A stretch of 64,000 nt of DNA from Mannheimia granulomatis. GTDB taxonomy: Bacteria; Pseudomonadota; Gammaproteobacteria; Enterobacterales; Pasteurellaceae. Each line of letters begins with the position of its first letter. Position 1 is the stretch's first letter. Below the pieces are notes generated by a model. That model saw nothing but the letters and a program-made list of their open reading frames with translations. It had not been told where the DNA came from and did not search any database. Of this stretch, positions 18,668 through 27,351 are shown piece after piece. Location of the stretch: assembly GCF_013377255.1 (NCBI RefSeq), contig NZ_CP016614.1, positions 752,501 through 816,500 on the forward strand, given 5' to 3'. Made by a program: the position numbers and the translations under genes.

Positions 18668-19753
18668 TTATGGATTTTTCCCTTCCACCTCAATAATCAT
18701 CACTTCCGATTGGGAACCTAGTCGCATCGGCACGCCCCAGAAACCATAGCCTGAGGTGACAAAATAATGCCCGAAGCCGATTTTTTCATAGCCGTAATGT
18801 AGGCGATACATCAGCTTGGTAATAATGCTGGCGGGGAAAACTTGTCCTTTGTGCGAATGCCCTGAGGTTTGTATATCAATCGGTAATTGTGCGTGTTTTT
18901 CTATTTCTGTCGGGCGATGGTCGAGCAAAAACACGGGTAGGTTTGTATTTACTCCTTGCAGTAGTTTTTCCGTAGAGGGGCGGTCTTTCATCAAATCATC
19001 ATTTCGCCCGATAATGGTAAATTTTCCGTCAATTTCAACCGCTTGATCCCATAAAACAGTGATGCCGGCAGCGGTAATTTCTTGTGCGATATTCTCTTGA
19101 TCGCCAAAGAAATCGTGGTTGCCGAGGGTAGCATAAACACCAAGTGGAGCTTTCAATTTCGCTAAATGCGGTTGCATATTTGCCGCTCGATAGGCGCTGA
19201 TATTATCGTCCATAATATCGCCAGGCAATAAAATCAGATCCACTTTTTCTTGGTTGAAAATGTCTGCTAGTTTATCAAGTTGCTTGGCTCCAAACAGTTG
19301 ACCTAAATGCAGATCGCTTGCCATACCAATGCGAAGTGGTTGGGCTAATGGTTTATCTAGTTTTACCGAATAATGCACCACCGTTGGTGTATAGGCATTA
19401 TAAAACCCCAGCCCGACTAAGCCTAAAAAGGCAAAAGGGTAGCAGATTTTTAGCCAACGGTTTACGGTTGGATTTCCTTGACTGAGTTTGTAAATACAAG
19501 CGGTCAAAAAACTGATAAAAAATGCAAATAGCAGCAATACCAGCACAAATGCCATTGGTCTAAACAGCGTTACTGTGCGGGTAATATGTAAAACGACTAA
19601 GCCGTTAATCAGCAAAAAGGTGGTGATAGTAAGGGCTTTACGAGCTTTAGCGGATAGATTAAACAGCCAAGCTATTGTTTTGCTAAAACTGAATAAAAAA
19701 AGTTGTAATGCGATAATCGCAATAGTGCTGGTGATGTAATAACGATATTCCAT
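18668..19753 (-). CDS. Membrane-anchored metallophosphoesterase
   Basis: A 361-residue protein with about four N-terminal membrane helices (roughly 6-25, 38-58, 72-93, 106-124) and a C-terminal calcineurin-like phosphoesterase domain. The metal motifs are complete: SDLHLG near 147, GDIMDD near 179, GNHDFFG near 212 and SGHSHKGQ near 298. It resembles the YkoQ/YaeI group, where YaeI can act on lipid precursors, but the substrate here is unknown. It stands alone, 36 nt downstream of the AEC carrier gene on the same strand. Confidence 0.85.
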   Translation of the reverse strand: MEYRYYITSTIAIIALQLFLFSFSKTIAWLFNLSAKARKALTITTFLLINGLVVLHITRTVTLFRPMAFVLVLLLFAFFISFLTACIYKLSQGNPTVNRWLKICYPFAFLGLVGLGFYNAYTPTVVHYSVKLDKPLAQPLRIGMASDLHLGQLFGAKQLDKLADIFNQEKVDLILLPGDIMDDNISAYRAANMQPHLAKLKAPLGVYATLGNHDFFGDQENIAQEITAAGITVLWDQAVEIDGKFTIIGRNDDLMKDRPSTEKLLQGVNTNLPVFLLDHRPTEIEKHAQLPIDIQTSGHSHKGQVFPASIITKLMYRLHYGYEKIGFGHYFVTSGYGFWGVPMRLGSQSEVMIIEVEGKNP

Positions 19754-19789
19754 GTAATTTCCTATTAAAATAAATTTTGTTCCATAAAA

Positions 19790-20770
19790 TTAAACCCAGC
19801 CCATTTGGCGTAACATAAATAAGCCCAAGCTTGCACTCAACATTGAGCCAAGAGTGGTAACGGCAATTAAATTAGCGGCTGCTTCACCATCGCCTCCATA
19901 ATTTCGGGTCATTGCATAGGTGGCAGAGGCCACAGGCGCAGAGGCGGTAACAAATACAATGCCGAGTTCCATTGGCGGTAAAGCTAAAAGAAATTTGCCA
20001 AACAGTAATAAAAACAGCGGGGCAAAAATTAAGCGAACCGAGGCAGAAAACAGCACAATTTTGTTAATCGTACTTTCTGCCCCTTGATTAAATTGCTTAA
20101 GCTGCTTGAAGTTAAGGCTTGCTCCGGTGCAAATTAACGCCAGCGGCAAGGTTAGCCCGGCAATTAAATTCCCCGCAGATTCAATCGGTTTGGGAATCAG
20201 GCTACTTAATTCAAACACGTTAAATATAATGCCTACCACCACAGCCAATATTAGTGGATTTTTAAAAATTGAAATAATTAATCTGCCTACATTCACTTTT
20301 CTTTCGCTCAGCGAAGAGGTAAGGGTAATCACGGCAAGCACATTAAAGGTAATCACCAAACACGAAATATAGACAGAAGCGGCAGCTAAGGCTTTATCGC
20401 CATAGGCATTGAGAATTAACGCAATGCCTAAAATTGCCGCATTAGCACGGAATGTGCCTTGAGTGAAAATGCAGCGATAACGTCTGTTTTCAATGTGGCG
20501 AGCCGCCCACCATTCCGCCCAAAAATAAATCAGCAATGTGCCACCGACACCCGTTGCAATCAGGTTAATTTGGCTGGAAAAATCCAGCGGACTTTTCAGC
20601 ATATTAAAGAAAATCATTGGAGGTAGAGTAAAATTAAACACTACTTTCGATGCAGTCTGGCAGAATGCATCGTCAATAAATTTTCGATAACGTAAAAAGA
20701 TACCAAACAACATTAATAAAATAGTTGGCAGCGTAATGCTGATGCTGAATTGTAAGGATTCTAGGAACAT
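19790..20770 (-). CDS. AEC family transporter
   Basis: A 326-residue hydrophobic protein of the auxin efflux carrier (AEC) family, with about ten membrane helices in two halves. Family features are the N-terminal SITLPTILLMLFGIFLRY, the central GLTLPLALICTGASL and the C-terminal APVASATYAMTRNYGGDGE. Bacterial relatives (YfdV, MleP, MdcF) move organic acids such as malate or malonate; the substrate here is unknown. It follows prfB by 79 nt on the same strand, in the place where lysS is found in many relatives. Confidence 0.88.
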   Translation of the reverse strand: MFLESLQFSISITLPTILLMLFGIFLRYRKFIDDAFCQTASKVVFNFTLPPMIFFNMLKSPLDFSSQINLIATGVGGTLLIYFWAEWWAARHIENRRYRCIFTQGTFRANAAILGIALILNAYGDKALAAASVYISCLVITFNVLAVITLTSSLSERKVNVGRLIISIFKNPLILAVVVGIIFNVFELSSLIPKPIESAGNLIAGLTLPLALICTGASLNFKQLKQFNQGAESTINKIVLFSASVRLIFAPLFLLLFGKFLLALPPMELGIVFVTASAPVASATYAMTRNYGGDGEAAANLIAVTTLGSMLSASLGLFMLRQMGWV

Positions 20771-20849
20771 AGGCTATCTTTATGGATGAGGCACTCAGCT
20801 TATTGTGAGTGCCAGTCGTTTTGCTTGTTCAAGCATTCAGTGGACAATA

Positions 20850-21948
20850 TTAAAGCCCGGCTTTCAAACTCGCTTCCACAAATTTGTCCAAATCGCCGTC
20901 TAGCACTTGTTGTGTAGTGCGGTGTTCTACGCCGGTACGGTGGTCTTTGATACGGGAATCGTCTAATACATACGAGCGGATCTGACTGCCCCAGCCGATG
21001 TCGGATTTATTATCTTCCATCGCCTGTTTTTCGGCATTTTTCTTGCTCATTTCCAACTCATAAAGCTTCGCTTTAAGCTGTTTCATCGCCTGATCTTTAT
21101 TTTGATGTTGCGAACGACCGTTCTGACACTGCACTACAATTCCGCTCGGCATATGGGTAATCCGCACCGCCGATTCCGTTTTATTGACGTGCTGACCACC
21201 GGCGCCCGAGGCACGGTATACATCAATGCGGAGATCGGCAGGGTTGATCTCAATATCAATATCGTCATCAATTTCAGGGTAAACGAACGCCGCAGAGAAC
21301 GATGTATGGCGGCCGTTATTGGCATCAAACGGGCTTTTACGCACCAAGCGGTGAATACCTGTTTCAGTTCTAAACCAACCGTAAGCATAATCGCCGGAAA
21401 TTTTTACGGTGGCAGATTTAATGCCTGCCACATCACCATCGGAGGCTTCCATCAATTCTGCTTTGAAACCTTTGCTTTCCGCCCAACGTAGGTACATGCG
21501 TAGCAACATTTCCGTCCAGTCTTGCGCTTCCGTGCCACCTGAACCGGCCTGTAAGTCCAAATAGCAGTCGGCGCTGTCATGCGGACCGCTGAACATTCGC
21601 TTAAACTCTAAATCAGCGAGTTTTTTCTCTAAATCGTCAGCTTCGGCTTGAGCCTCGTTAAAGGTGTCTACATCTTCGGCTTCCACTGCAAGCTCAATCA
21701 AACCTTCAACATCTTCAATGCCTTGTTCTAACGCTTTGATGGTATTGACGATCTGCTCCAACATCGCCCGCTCTTTACCCAGAGCCTGTGCCTTTTCCGG
21801 CTTGTTCCACACGTCAGGCTGTTCCAGCTCGGCATTCACTTCTTCTAAGCGTTCGACTTTATGTTCAAAGTCAAAGATACCCCCGAATTACCTCAGTTCG
21901 TTGAGATAAATCAGCAAGTTGGCTTTTAATCGGGTTCAATTCAAACAT
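20850..21948 (-). CDS. prfB: Peptide chain release factor 2, programmed +1 frameshift
   Basis: RF2 ends translation at UAA and UGA. The gene starts at 21948 (ATG TTT GAA TTG AAC, with AGGAAGAAATA upstream) and runs 25 codons to an in-frame TGA at 21873-21871. The context GGGGGTATCTTTGAC is the classic autoregulatory frameshift signal with its internal Shine-Dalgarno. After the +1 shift the frame continues with GAC and ends at 20850, giving 365 residues, the same as E. coli RF2. The GGQ catalytic motif (SGAGGQHVNKTES) and the UGA/UAA-reading tripeptide SPF (RKSPFDAN) are both present. Confidence 0.97.
21870..21885 (-). promoter_or_regulatory. prfB programmed frameshift site
   Basis: Minus-strand sequence CGG GGG TAT CTT TGA C: a Shine-Dalgarno-like G run, the slippery CTT codon and the UGA with a following C. 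Low RF2 makes the ribosome pause at UGA and shift to GAC. The layout matches the E. coli site. Confidence 0.95.
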
Positions 21949-22043
21949 TATTTCTTCCTTTTTACTTAAATTCTGCGTTCAAAATAGAGCGTGATTATAC
22001 CGCAAGCGGTCAAATTTTCAGAATTTTTTGCAAAATTCATTTT

Positions 22044-22064
22044 ATGCGACACAATATATCGTAA
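22044..22064 (+). promoter_or_regulatory. Island operator 1 (before the WYL regulator)
   Basis: First of four 21-bp imperfect palindromes: left half ATGCGACACAA, right half ATATCGTAA. A -10-like TATAAT starts 7 nt after it (22071-22076) and the gene starts 38 nt after it, so it covers the -35 region. This placement suggests that the WYL protein controls its own gene. Confidence 0.65.
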
Positions 22065-22102
22065 CTTTATTATAATATTGAAAAATTTCTATGGAGAATA
22101 GT

Positions 22103-23062
22103 ATGGTAAACCGCCCCAAAGATATTGATGCAACCCTGGTACAGCTGGAAATCCTACGCCGAATTCCTAAATTGCCTCGAAAAATTGATGCGAAAACCTT
22201 ACACCAACAGATACTTGATGCTGGATTTGAGCGAGATTTAAGAAGTATTCAACGCACACTTAAAATTTTGTGTGAGCATTTTGATATTGAATGCGATGAA
22301 CGAAGCAAGCCGTTTGGATATAGTTGGAAACTCTACTCTCAGGGGTTGGCACTTCCGATTTTAAATGAACAGCAGTCACTGCTACTCAAACTTGCTGAAC
22401 AGCAGTTGAAATATCTGCTACCAGCAAATTTAATGTCATCAATGAAACCCTTTTTTGAACAGGCAGATAAAATGGTGTCAGGCAGTAAAGATAAACCCGA
22501 ATATCAATGGCTTAATAAAGTCTGCTCAACGCCGACAAGCTATCCGCTTGTGCCGGCAACAATTCAAGAAGATATTTTTGCTGCGGTTAGCCAGGCTTTA
22601 TTTCAGAACAAATTGCTACATATTGAATACCAAAATCAGTATGGTAAGCAACATTCGGCAACTATAATGCCACTCGCTATTGCTCAACAAGGGGCGAGTA
22701 TCTATTTAGTTTGTCGCTATGAAGGATTTGAGGATAACCGTTTGCTTGCCTTGCATCGTTTGAGAAAAGTTGAAATTTCCACCTTCAATTTTACTCGACC
22801 CACTGATTTTGATCTGAAGCGTTATCAAGAAGACGGGCATCTTGGCTTTGGCAGTGGCGATAAAGTCTGTTTGACATTTTCTATCACTAAATCGGCAGGG
22901 TTTCATTTAACCGAAACGCCATTATCCAAAAATCAGAATATCGTGGAAGAAACGGACGAGCATTACCGTATTCAAGCCATAGTCGCAGAAAATGATATGC
23001 TGGAATGGTGGCTGCGAAAATTCGGTGAGGATATTTGGGATATTCAAAAAGAGCGTATTTAG
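22103..23062 (+). CDS. WYL-domain transcriptional regulator
   Basis: A 319-residue regulator with an N-terminal winged HTH (residues about 5-75, RIPKLPRKIDAKTLHQQILDAG...), a central WYL domain (about 150-230, LLHIEYQNQYGKQHS... and LHRLRKVEIS) and a C-terminal WCX segment ending WWLRKFGEDIWDIQ. WYL domains sense nucleic acid or nucleotide ligands and often control defence or DNA damage genes. The start at 22103 is chosen for GGAG 6 nt upstream; an in-frame ATG 12 nt earlier is possible. It heads the accessory island, and an operator shared with three other island promoters lies just upstream. Confidence 0.88.
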   Translation: MVNRPKDIDATLVQLEILRRIPKLPRKIDAKTLHQQILDAGFERDLRSIQRTLKILCEHFDIECDERSKPFGYSWKLYSQGLALPILNEQQSLLLKLAEQQLKYLLPANLMSSMKPFFEQADKMVSGSKDKPEYQWLNKVCSTPTSYPLVPATIQEDIFAAVSQALFQNKLLHIEYQNQYGKQHSATIMPLAIAQQGASIYLVCRYEGFEDNRLLALHRLRKVEISTFNFTRPTDFDLKRYQEDGHLGFGSGDKVCLTFSITKSAGFHLTETPLSKNQNIVEETDEHYRIQAIVAENDMLEWWLRKFGEDIWDIQKERI

Positions 23063-23067
23063 AAAAG

Positions 23068-23111
23068 CAAGTGGGTCATTTTGCAGAATTTATTGCAAAA
23101 TGACCCGCTTG
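23068..23111. terminator. Convergent hairpin between the WYL and RhuM genes
   Basis: An 18-bp stem (CAAGTGGGTCATTTTGCA with TGCAAAATGACCCGCTTG, one G-T pair) sits between two convergent stop codons. Its outer ends are degenerate USS cores. Confidence 0.75.
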
Positions 23112-23113
23112 TA

Positions 23114-24130
23114 TTAGCGTTGAAAATGGACGGTTTCTTCTAAAAAGCGATTAAAGTCGCTTTTAAAGGTTTTATCCTGAATCACACGGAATTTTTCATA
23201 TTCCGTTTCTGCCTTAATTCTTGCCATTTCAGCACTGATTTTGCCACTATCTTGCAAAATCGGGTAGTTGGAGAGCATCAAGAAGTTATTTAAAAATGTC
23301 TCCCATTCTGCCATATTCATCAGAATTTGCCGTTTGGCACGGTTTTCTGCCAAATCTAAATAAGCAGAAACCAATCTATTGAGTTCGCTGATATGTGCTT
23401 CTTCTAAATAATTTTTGGCAACAGAAACATCGCTTTTCAAAATTTTGCCGTCGGGGGCATTTCGCCAAGTGGTTAGCCCCATATTAGGAGCTTGACTGTC
23501 GGCTTTGTGATAAATCATTTCGGCAGCGGTTTTCCCTGTAATTGCCCAATGTAGCTTATTTTGCACGGTGGCAAAAAATTGTCGGGTAAGGGGAGATTTC
23601 GGATCGTAATCAGAAGATAACGCATACAGATCCGTGATTTTTTCATAAAAACGGCGTTCAGATGCCCGAATTTCACGGATTTTCTCAACGAGCTGCTCAA
23701 AATAATCTTGCTCGAACTGTTTTCCTTGTTTTAAGCGTTGCTCATCAACGACAAAGCCTTTGATGATAAATTCTCGTAATGTTTTAGTTGCCCAAATGCG
23801 GAACTGGGTTGCCTCACGGCTATTTACTCGGTAGCCGACAGCGATAATGGCATCGAGGTTGTAGAAATCAAGATTACGACTAACTTGACGATTTCCTTCC
23901 TGTTGAACTATTCGAATTTTTCGAGTGGTTGAAATTTGTTCTAACTCCGCTGTCTCAAAAATCTGTTTCAAATGAAAATTGATAGTATGAGGCTGTACCC
24001 TAAACAACTCCGCCATACTTTTTTGTGTCAGCCAAAAGGTTTCATCTAAGTATTGCACTTCAATTTGCACATCTTGTTGTGCGGAATAGAGCAGAATGTT
24101 AGCGCTGGTAGGCGTGATTAAATCTTGCAT
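23114..24130 (-). CDS. RhuM family protein
   Basis: A 338-residue protein of the RhuM family, named from Salmonella pathogenicity island 3. The N-terminal part (residues 20-110) resembles phage antirepressor / Bro-N type DNA-binding regions: DETFWLTQKSMAELFRVQPHTINFHLKQIFE, then NLDFYNLDAIIAVGYRVNSREATQFRIWATKTLREF. The C-terminal half is helical and charged. Its function is not established; family members are common in mobile and defence regions. It is convergent with the WYL gene and has no island operator in its upstream gap. Confidence 0.85.
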   Translation of the reverse strand: MQDLITPTSANILLYSAQQDVQIEVQYLDETFWLTQKSMAELFRVQPHTINFHLKQIFETAELEQISTTRKIRIVQQEGNRQVSRNLDFYNLDAIIAVGYRVNSREATQFRIWATKTLREFIIKGFVVDEQRLKQGKQFEQDYFEQLVEKIREIRASERRFYEKITDLYALSSDYDPKSPLTRQFFATVQNKLHWAITGKTAAEMIYHKADSQAPNMGLTTWRNAPDGKILKSDVSVAKNYLEEAHISELNRLVSAYLDLAENRAKRQILMNMAEWETFLNNFLMLSNYPILQDSGKISAEMARIKAETEYEKFRVIQDKTFKSDFNRFLEETVHFQR

Positions 24131-24221
24131 AGGCTCTCCTTTATTTGTCCATACCTTACCATAAAACCAATTTGGATTTCGGGCTAATTTTGTGATCTTG
24201 ATCGAGAAATTCTAATTTTTT

Positions 24222-24255
24222 CCGACTTTTTATTTTCCCTCTAAGCCTGTTTTAA
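24222..24255 (+). repeat. Island upstream element, copy 1 (before PP2C)
   Basis: CCGACTTTT, 13 variable bases, then AGCCTGTTTTAA, preceded by a T run. The same arrangement with identical spacing recurs at 29330-29363 before the YdcK-like gene. Here it lies 30 nt before the phosphatase start, and its CCTGTTTT is mirrored by AAAACAGG at 24268-24275 next to the ribosome site. Confidence 0.55.
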
Positions 24256-24284
24256 AAGCAAAAAATCAAAACAGGAGCGATTAA

Positions 24285-25031
24285 ATGCCTTTTCAACTCA
24301 CGTTTTGCCAACAAGTCGGCAACTATCGTCAGAAAAACCAAGATGCGTTATTCAACGGTAAAGCTGTTTATCAATGGCAATGTAAAAATGCCGAAAGTGA
24401 GCTTTTGGATAAAGACAAGGTGATTTTCGGTGTGGCGGACGGTGTTTCGCACAGTTCAAAGTCGCAGCTCGCCAGCCGTTTCTTAATGGAAAAGTTAGGT
24501 GAGTGCCGAGAGCTAAACTCAATATGGTTGAGAAACACACAATTTGAGCTTTGTGAAAAATATGCGACTTCTCATTTTGGCATAAGCAGCACCTTTGTCG
24601 GTTGCGAATTAGATGCCAATGGTAAAGGCAAAATTCTGAATGTCGGCGACAGCCGAGCGTATAAAATCACTGCAAGCGGAGAGTGGCAGCAATTAAGTTT
24701 AGATCATACGGTATTGAATGAAATGAAAGCTCAGGGATTAGCGAATGAAAGGGCAGAGTATGCCTCAATGTACCGAGCGTTATCCGACTGTATTACCGCA
24801 GATTTTGAAGCGGAGGATTTCCGTATTCATTCTGCCGAATTTCAGCTAGGAAAAGGAGAAAGTATGTTGCTTTGTTCTGACGGTTTTTACGATTATCTTA
24901 CACCCAAACAGATTGAAATGATTTGGCGAAAATACGCTACAAATCAAGAGATGCTGCAAATTTGCAGAAAACTCGTCAAAAAATACCGCTTGTATGATGA
25001 TTTTTCGGTCGTGATATGTGAGATTTTATGA
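24285..25031 (+). CDS. PP2C-type serine/threonine phosphatase
   Basis: A 248-residue metal-dependent protein phosphatase of the PPM/PP2C family. All key motifs are visible: NQDA (Asp20), FGVADGVSH (Asp52, Gly53), NVGDSRAY near 125, CSDGFYDYL near 201 and DDFSVV near 239, supplying the two-metal aspartates. There is no membrane segment. No protein kinase gene is in the window, so its target is unknown. An ACAGGAGCG ribosome site lies just upstream. The first sirtuin gene follows after 60 nt that contain an island operator. Confidence 0.88.
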   Translation: MPFQLTFCQQVGNYRQKNQDALFNGKAVYQWQCKNAESELLDKDKVIFGVADGVSHSSKSQLASRFLMEKLGECRELNSIWLRNTQFELCEKYATSHFGISSTFVGCELDANGKGKILNVGDSRAYKITASGEWQQLSLDHTVLNEMKAQGLANERAEYASMYRALSDCITADFEAEDFRIHSAEFQLGKGESMLLCSDGFYDYLTPKQIEMIWRKYATNQEMLQICRKLVKKYRLYDDFSVVICEIL

Positions 25032-25034
25032 TTT

Positions 25035-25055
25035 GTGCGACACAATTTGCCGCAC
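25035..25055 (+). promoter_or_regulatory. Island operator 2 (before the first sirtuin)
   Basis: Second copy: left half GTGCGACACAA, right half TGCCGCAC. The -10-like TAAAAT begins 7 nt after it (25063-25068) and the start codon is 36 nt after it. It follows the PP2C stop codon by 3 nt, so the sirtuin gene has its own promoter. Confidence 0.65.
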
Positions 25056-25091
25056 GAATAGGTAAAATCATCAAAAACAGGGGAGCAAAAT

Positions 25092-25922
25092 ATGAAAAAC
25101 GATCTCAATTACGCTGCCGAACTGATTTGCCAAGCAGACGGCATTTTAATTACCGCAGGGGCAGGAATGTCGGTAGATAGCGGTTTGCCCGATTTCCGCA
25201 GCGTGGGCGGATTTTGGAATGCTTATCCACCGCTTAAAAAATTCGATTTGCAATTTATGGATATTGCGACACCGCTTGCTTATCAAGAACGCCCCGAGCT
25301 TGCCAAATGGTTTTTCGCTCACCGCTTAAACCAATATCGCCAAGCCGAACCGCACGAGGGCTACGCTATTCTTAAACGCTGGGCGGAGGCTAAACCTCAC
25401 GGCTATTTTGTGTTCACCAGCAACATGGACGGACATTTCCGCAAAGCAGGTTTTTCAGAAGCCCGAATTTACGAATGTCACGGCACATTAGACCGCTTGC
25501 AGTGTGTCGCAAATTGCCAAGGTAGATCGTGGTGGTCGTACGGCTACCGACCTATTACCGATGATGAATAGTGCCTTGTGTTGAGTGAAGCTCCACGTTG
25601 CCCTGACTGCGGCGGCTTAGCCCGTCAAAATGTACTGATGTTCAACGACAGGAAATATGCGGGAAACTATCAACTCGGCAAACAGATATTGCTTGAAGAG
25701 TGGCTTTGCAAAACGGAGCGACCAGTGGTGATCGAAATTGGAGCAGGCAAAGCGATTCCAACCGTGCGTAATTTTTCCGAACGCACCGCCAAACAGAAAA
25801 AAGGCGGTTTGATTCGAATTAACTCTATTGATGCCGGCGTGCCGAAAATGCATTTTTTGAGTTTGGAAATGGGTGGATTGGCAGCATTGAAAATGATTGA
25901 TAAGGTATTACAAGCGGGTTAA
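25092..25922 (+). pseudogene. Sir2-family NAD-dependent deacetylase, interrupted by an in-frame amber codon
   Basis: The frame encodes a 276-codon sirtuin-like protein broken by TAG at 25569-25571. The N-terminal part (159 residues) has the NAD-binding GAGMSVDSGLPDFRS near 23, TSNMDGH near 110 (TQNxD in standard sirtuins) and the catalytic His in ECHGTLDRL near 130. The C-terminal part continues in the same frame with the second zinc pair CPDCGG and the Rossmann stretch VVIEIGAGKAIPTVRNFSERT. The first zinc cysteines (LQCVANCQ) precede the stop, so the break splits the zinc ribbon. A single CAG-to-TAG change would explain it. A separate C-terminal product from 25578 would lack the active site. 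Readthrough cannot be excluded. Confidence 0.8.
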
Positions 25923-25989
25923 ATTCAACGGAAATCTGCAAATGTTTGATACAATGAAAACATTGGAATAGTGTAATAAAGGAGCAGAA

Positions 25990-27351
25990 ATGAGCCAACC
26001 GAATACTGAAAAAGAAATTGCTAAAATTAGAAAAATTGAAGATGTTATAAGAGAGAAACTCTCTATTCCAGATTACCAGCGACCTTATAAATGGTCGATA
26101 AAAAATATCACTCAACTACTAAGCGATCTCTATTTTCATTTTGAAAATGGTAAGAAAATTTATCGGGTTGGGGCTGTTGTTATTCATAAAGATGAAAAAG
26201 GAAAATTCAATATAGTAGATGGACAACAACGTTTGATTAGTCTTAGTGTGATTTTATATTTATTAACTAATGATTCTACTTTTCCGTTATTATCAGAGAA
26301 TCTTTCTCATAGTATCAGTGCTGATAATCTTATAATGAATAAAAATGCGGTTGAGCAATTTATTCAAGAAAGAGTAAAAGACAAACAGGGCTTTGCTAAC
26401 TATATTTTAGAAAATTGTGAATTTGTTTACATTGAATTAGAAGATATTGATGAAGCTTTCCAATTCTTTGATGCTCAAAATGCAAGGGGAAAATCGCTTG
26501 CTCCTTATGATTTATTAAAGGCTTACCATTTAAGAGAACTTAATGCAGATAAAGAAACGATTTATCAATGTGTAGAAAATTGGGAAAGTGCAGTAGAAGC
26601 TGAGATTGCAGATTTAAAAGAAGTTATCAGCGAAACTTTGTTCAGATTACGGCGTTGGCAGAAATATCAGACAGCAGAAAGATTCACAAATAAGGAGTTG
26701 GATACATTCAAGGGTGCGGGTGCAGATAAAAATTATCCTTATATTACACAGCAACTTGCAAGTTTTAACTTATATAAAATGTATCAGGTTTTCCCTACTT
26801 TAATAGATAGCCGGTTTGCTAAAATTCACTTTCAATCTGTTCAACCTATTGTGAATGGGGAACTCTTTTTCCGTTATATCGAGCATTATAGAGAAAGCTA
26901 TATTTTCTTATTTGATAAGCAGACAGGGTTCTTGACAAGCTCCGAGATTTTTTCAGGAAAATTGAAGGACTATGACAATAATTTATTAAGGTATATTGAT
27001 GAATACTCCGGTTCTTATCGAACCGGTGATAAATATATCAAGAATTTATTTAAATGTTTGGTAATGCTCTACTACGATAAATTTGGTACAGAAAATCTCG
27101 TTCAAGCCGTAGAAAAATGCTTTAAATGGTGCTATCGGATTCGTTTAATGCAGGGTAGAGTATTCTATAGAATGGTGGAAAATGAAGTTTATCACTCAAA
27201 TAGCTCTTTCTCTCATTTAATAAGATCTGATAACTCAAGAGAATTTCTAGAGTTTATTATTGATGAATACAGCATTGAATTTGATAAGGGTAATAAAACA
27301 GGATTGGTTTCTATACTTAAAAATATTGAGGAAGATAAGAATGACGAATGA
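25990..27351 (+). CDS. DUF262 (GmrSD-type) protein, first of a pair
   Basis: A 453-residue protein with a DUF262 / ParB-like nuclease fold at its N-terminus: IPDYQRPYKWSIKNI (27-41), the invariant VDGQQR (76-81) and FFDAQNARGKSLAPYDLLKAY near 160. In GmrSD, SspE and related proteins this domain binds NTP and drives DNA attack; DUF262 proteins are typical of type IV restriction and other phage defence. No DUF1524 HNH domain is seen in this protein. GGAGCAG lies before the ATG. The stop overlaps the next start by 11 nt. The A/T-rich composition and codon use differ from the flanking housekeeping genes, suggesting acquisition. Confidence 0.85.
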   Translation: MSQPNTEKEIAKIRKIEDVIREKLSIPDYQRPYKWSIKNITQLLSDLYFHFENGKKIYRVGAVVIHKDEKGKFNIVDGQQRLISLSVILYLLTNDSTFPLLSENLSHSISADNLIMNKNAVEQFIQERVKDKQGFANYILENCEFVYIELEDIDEAFQFFDAQNARGKSLAPYDLLKAYHLRELNADKETIYQCVENWESAVEAEIADLKEVISETLFRLRRWQKYQTAERFTNKELDTFKGAGADKNYPYITQQLASFNLYKMYQVFPTLIDSRFAKIHFQSVQPIVNGELFFRYIEHYRESYIFLFDKQTGFLTSSEIFSGKLKDYDNNLLRYIDEYSGSYRTGDKYIKNLFKCLVMLYYDKFGTENLVQAVEKCFKWCYRIRLMQGRVFYRMVENEVYHSNSSFSHLIRSDNSREFLEFIIDEYSIEFDKGNKTGLVSILKNIEEDKNDE

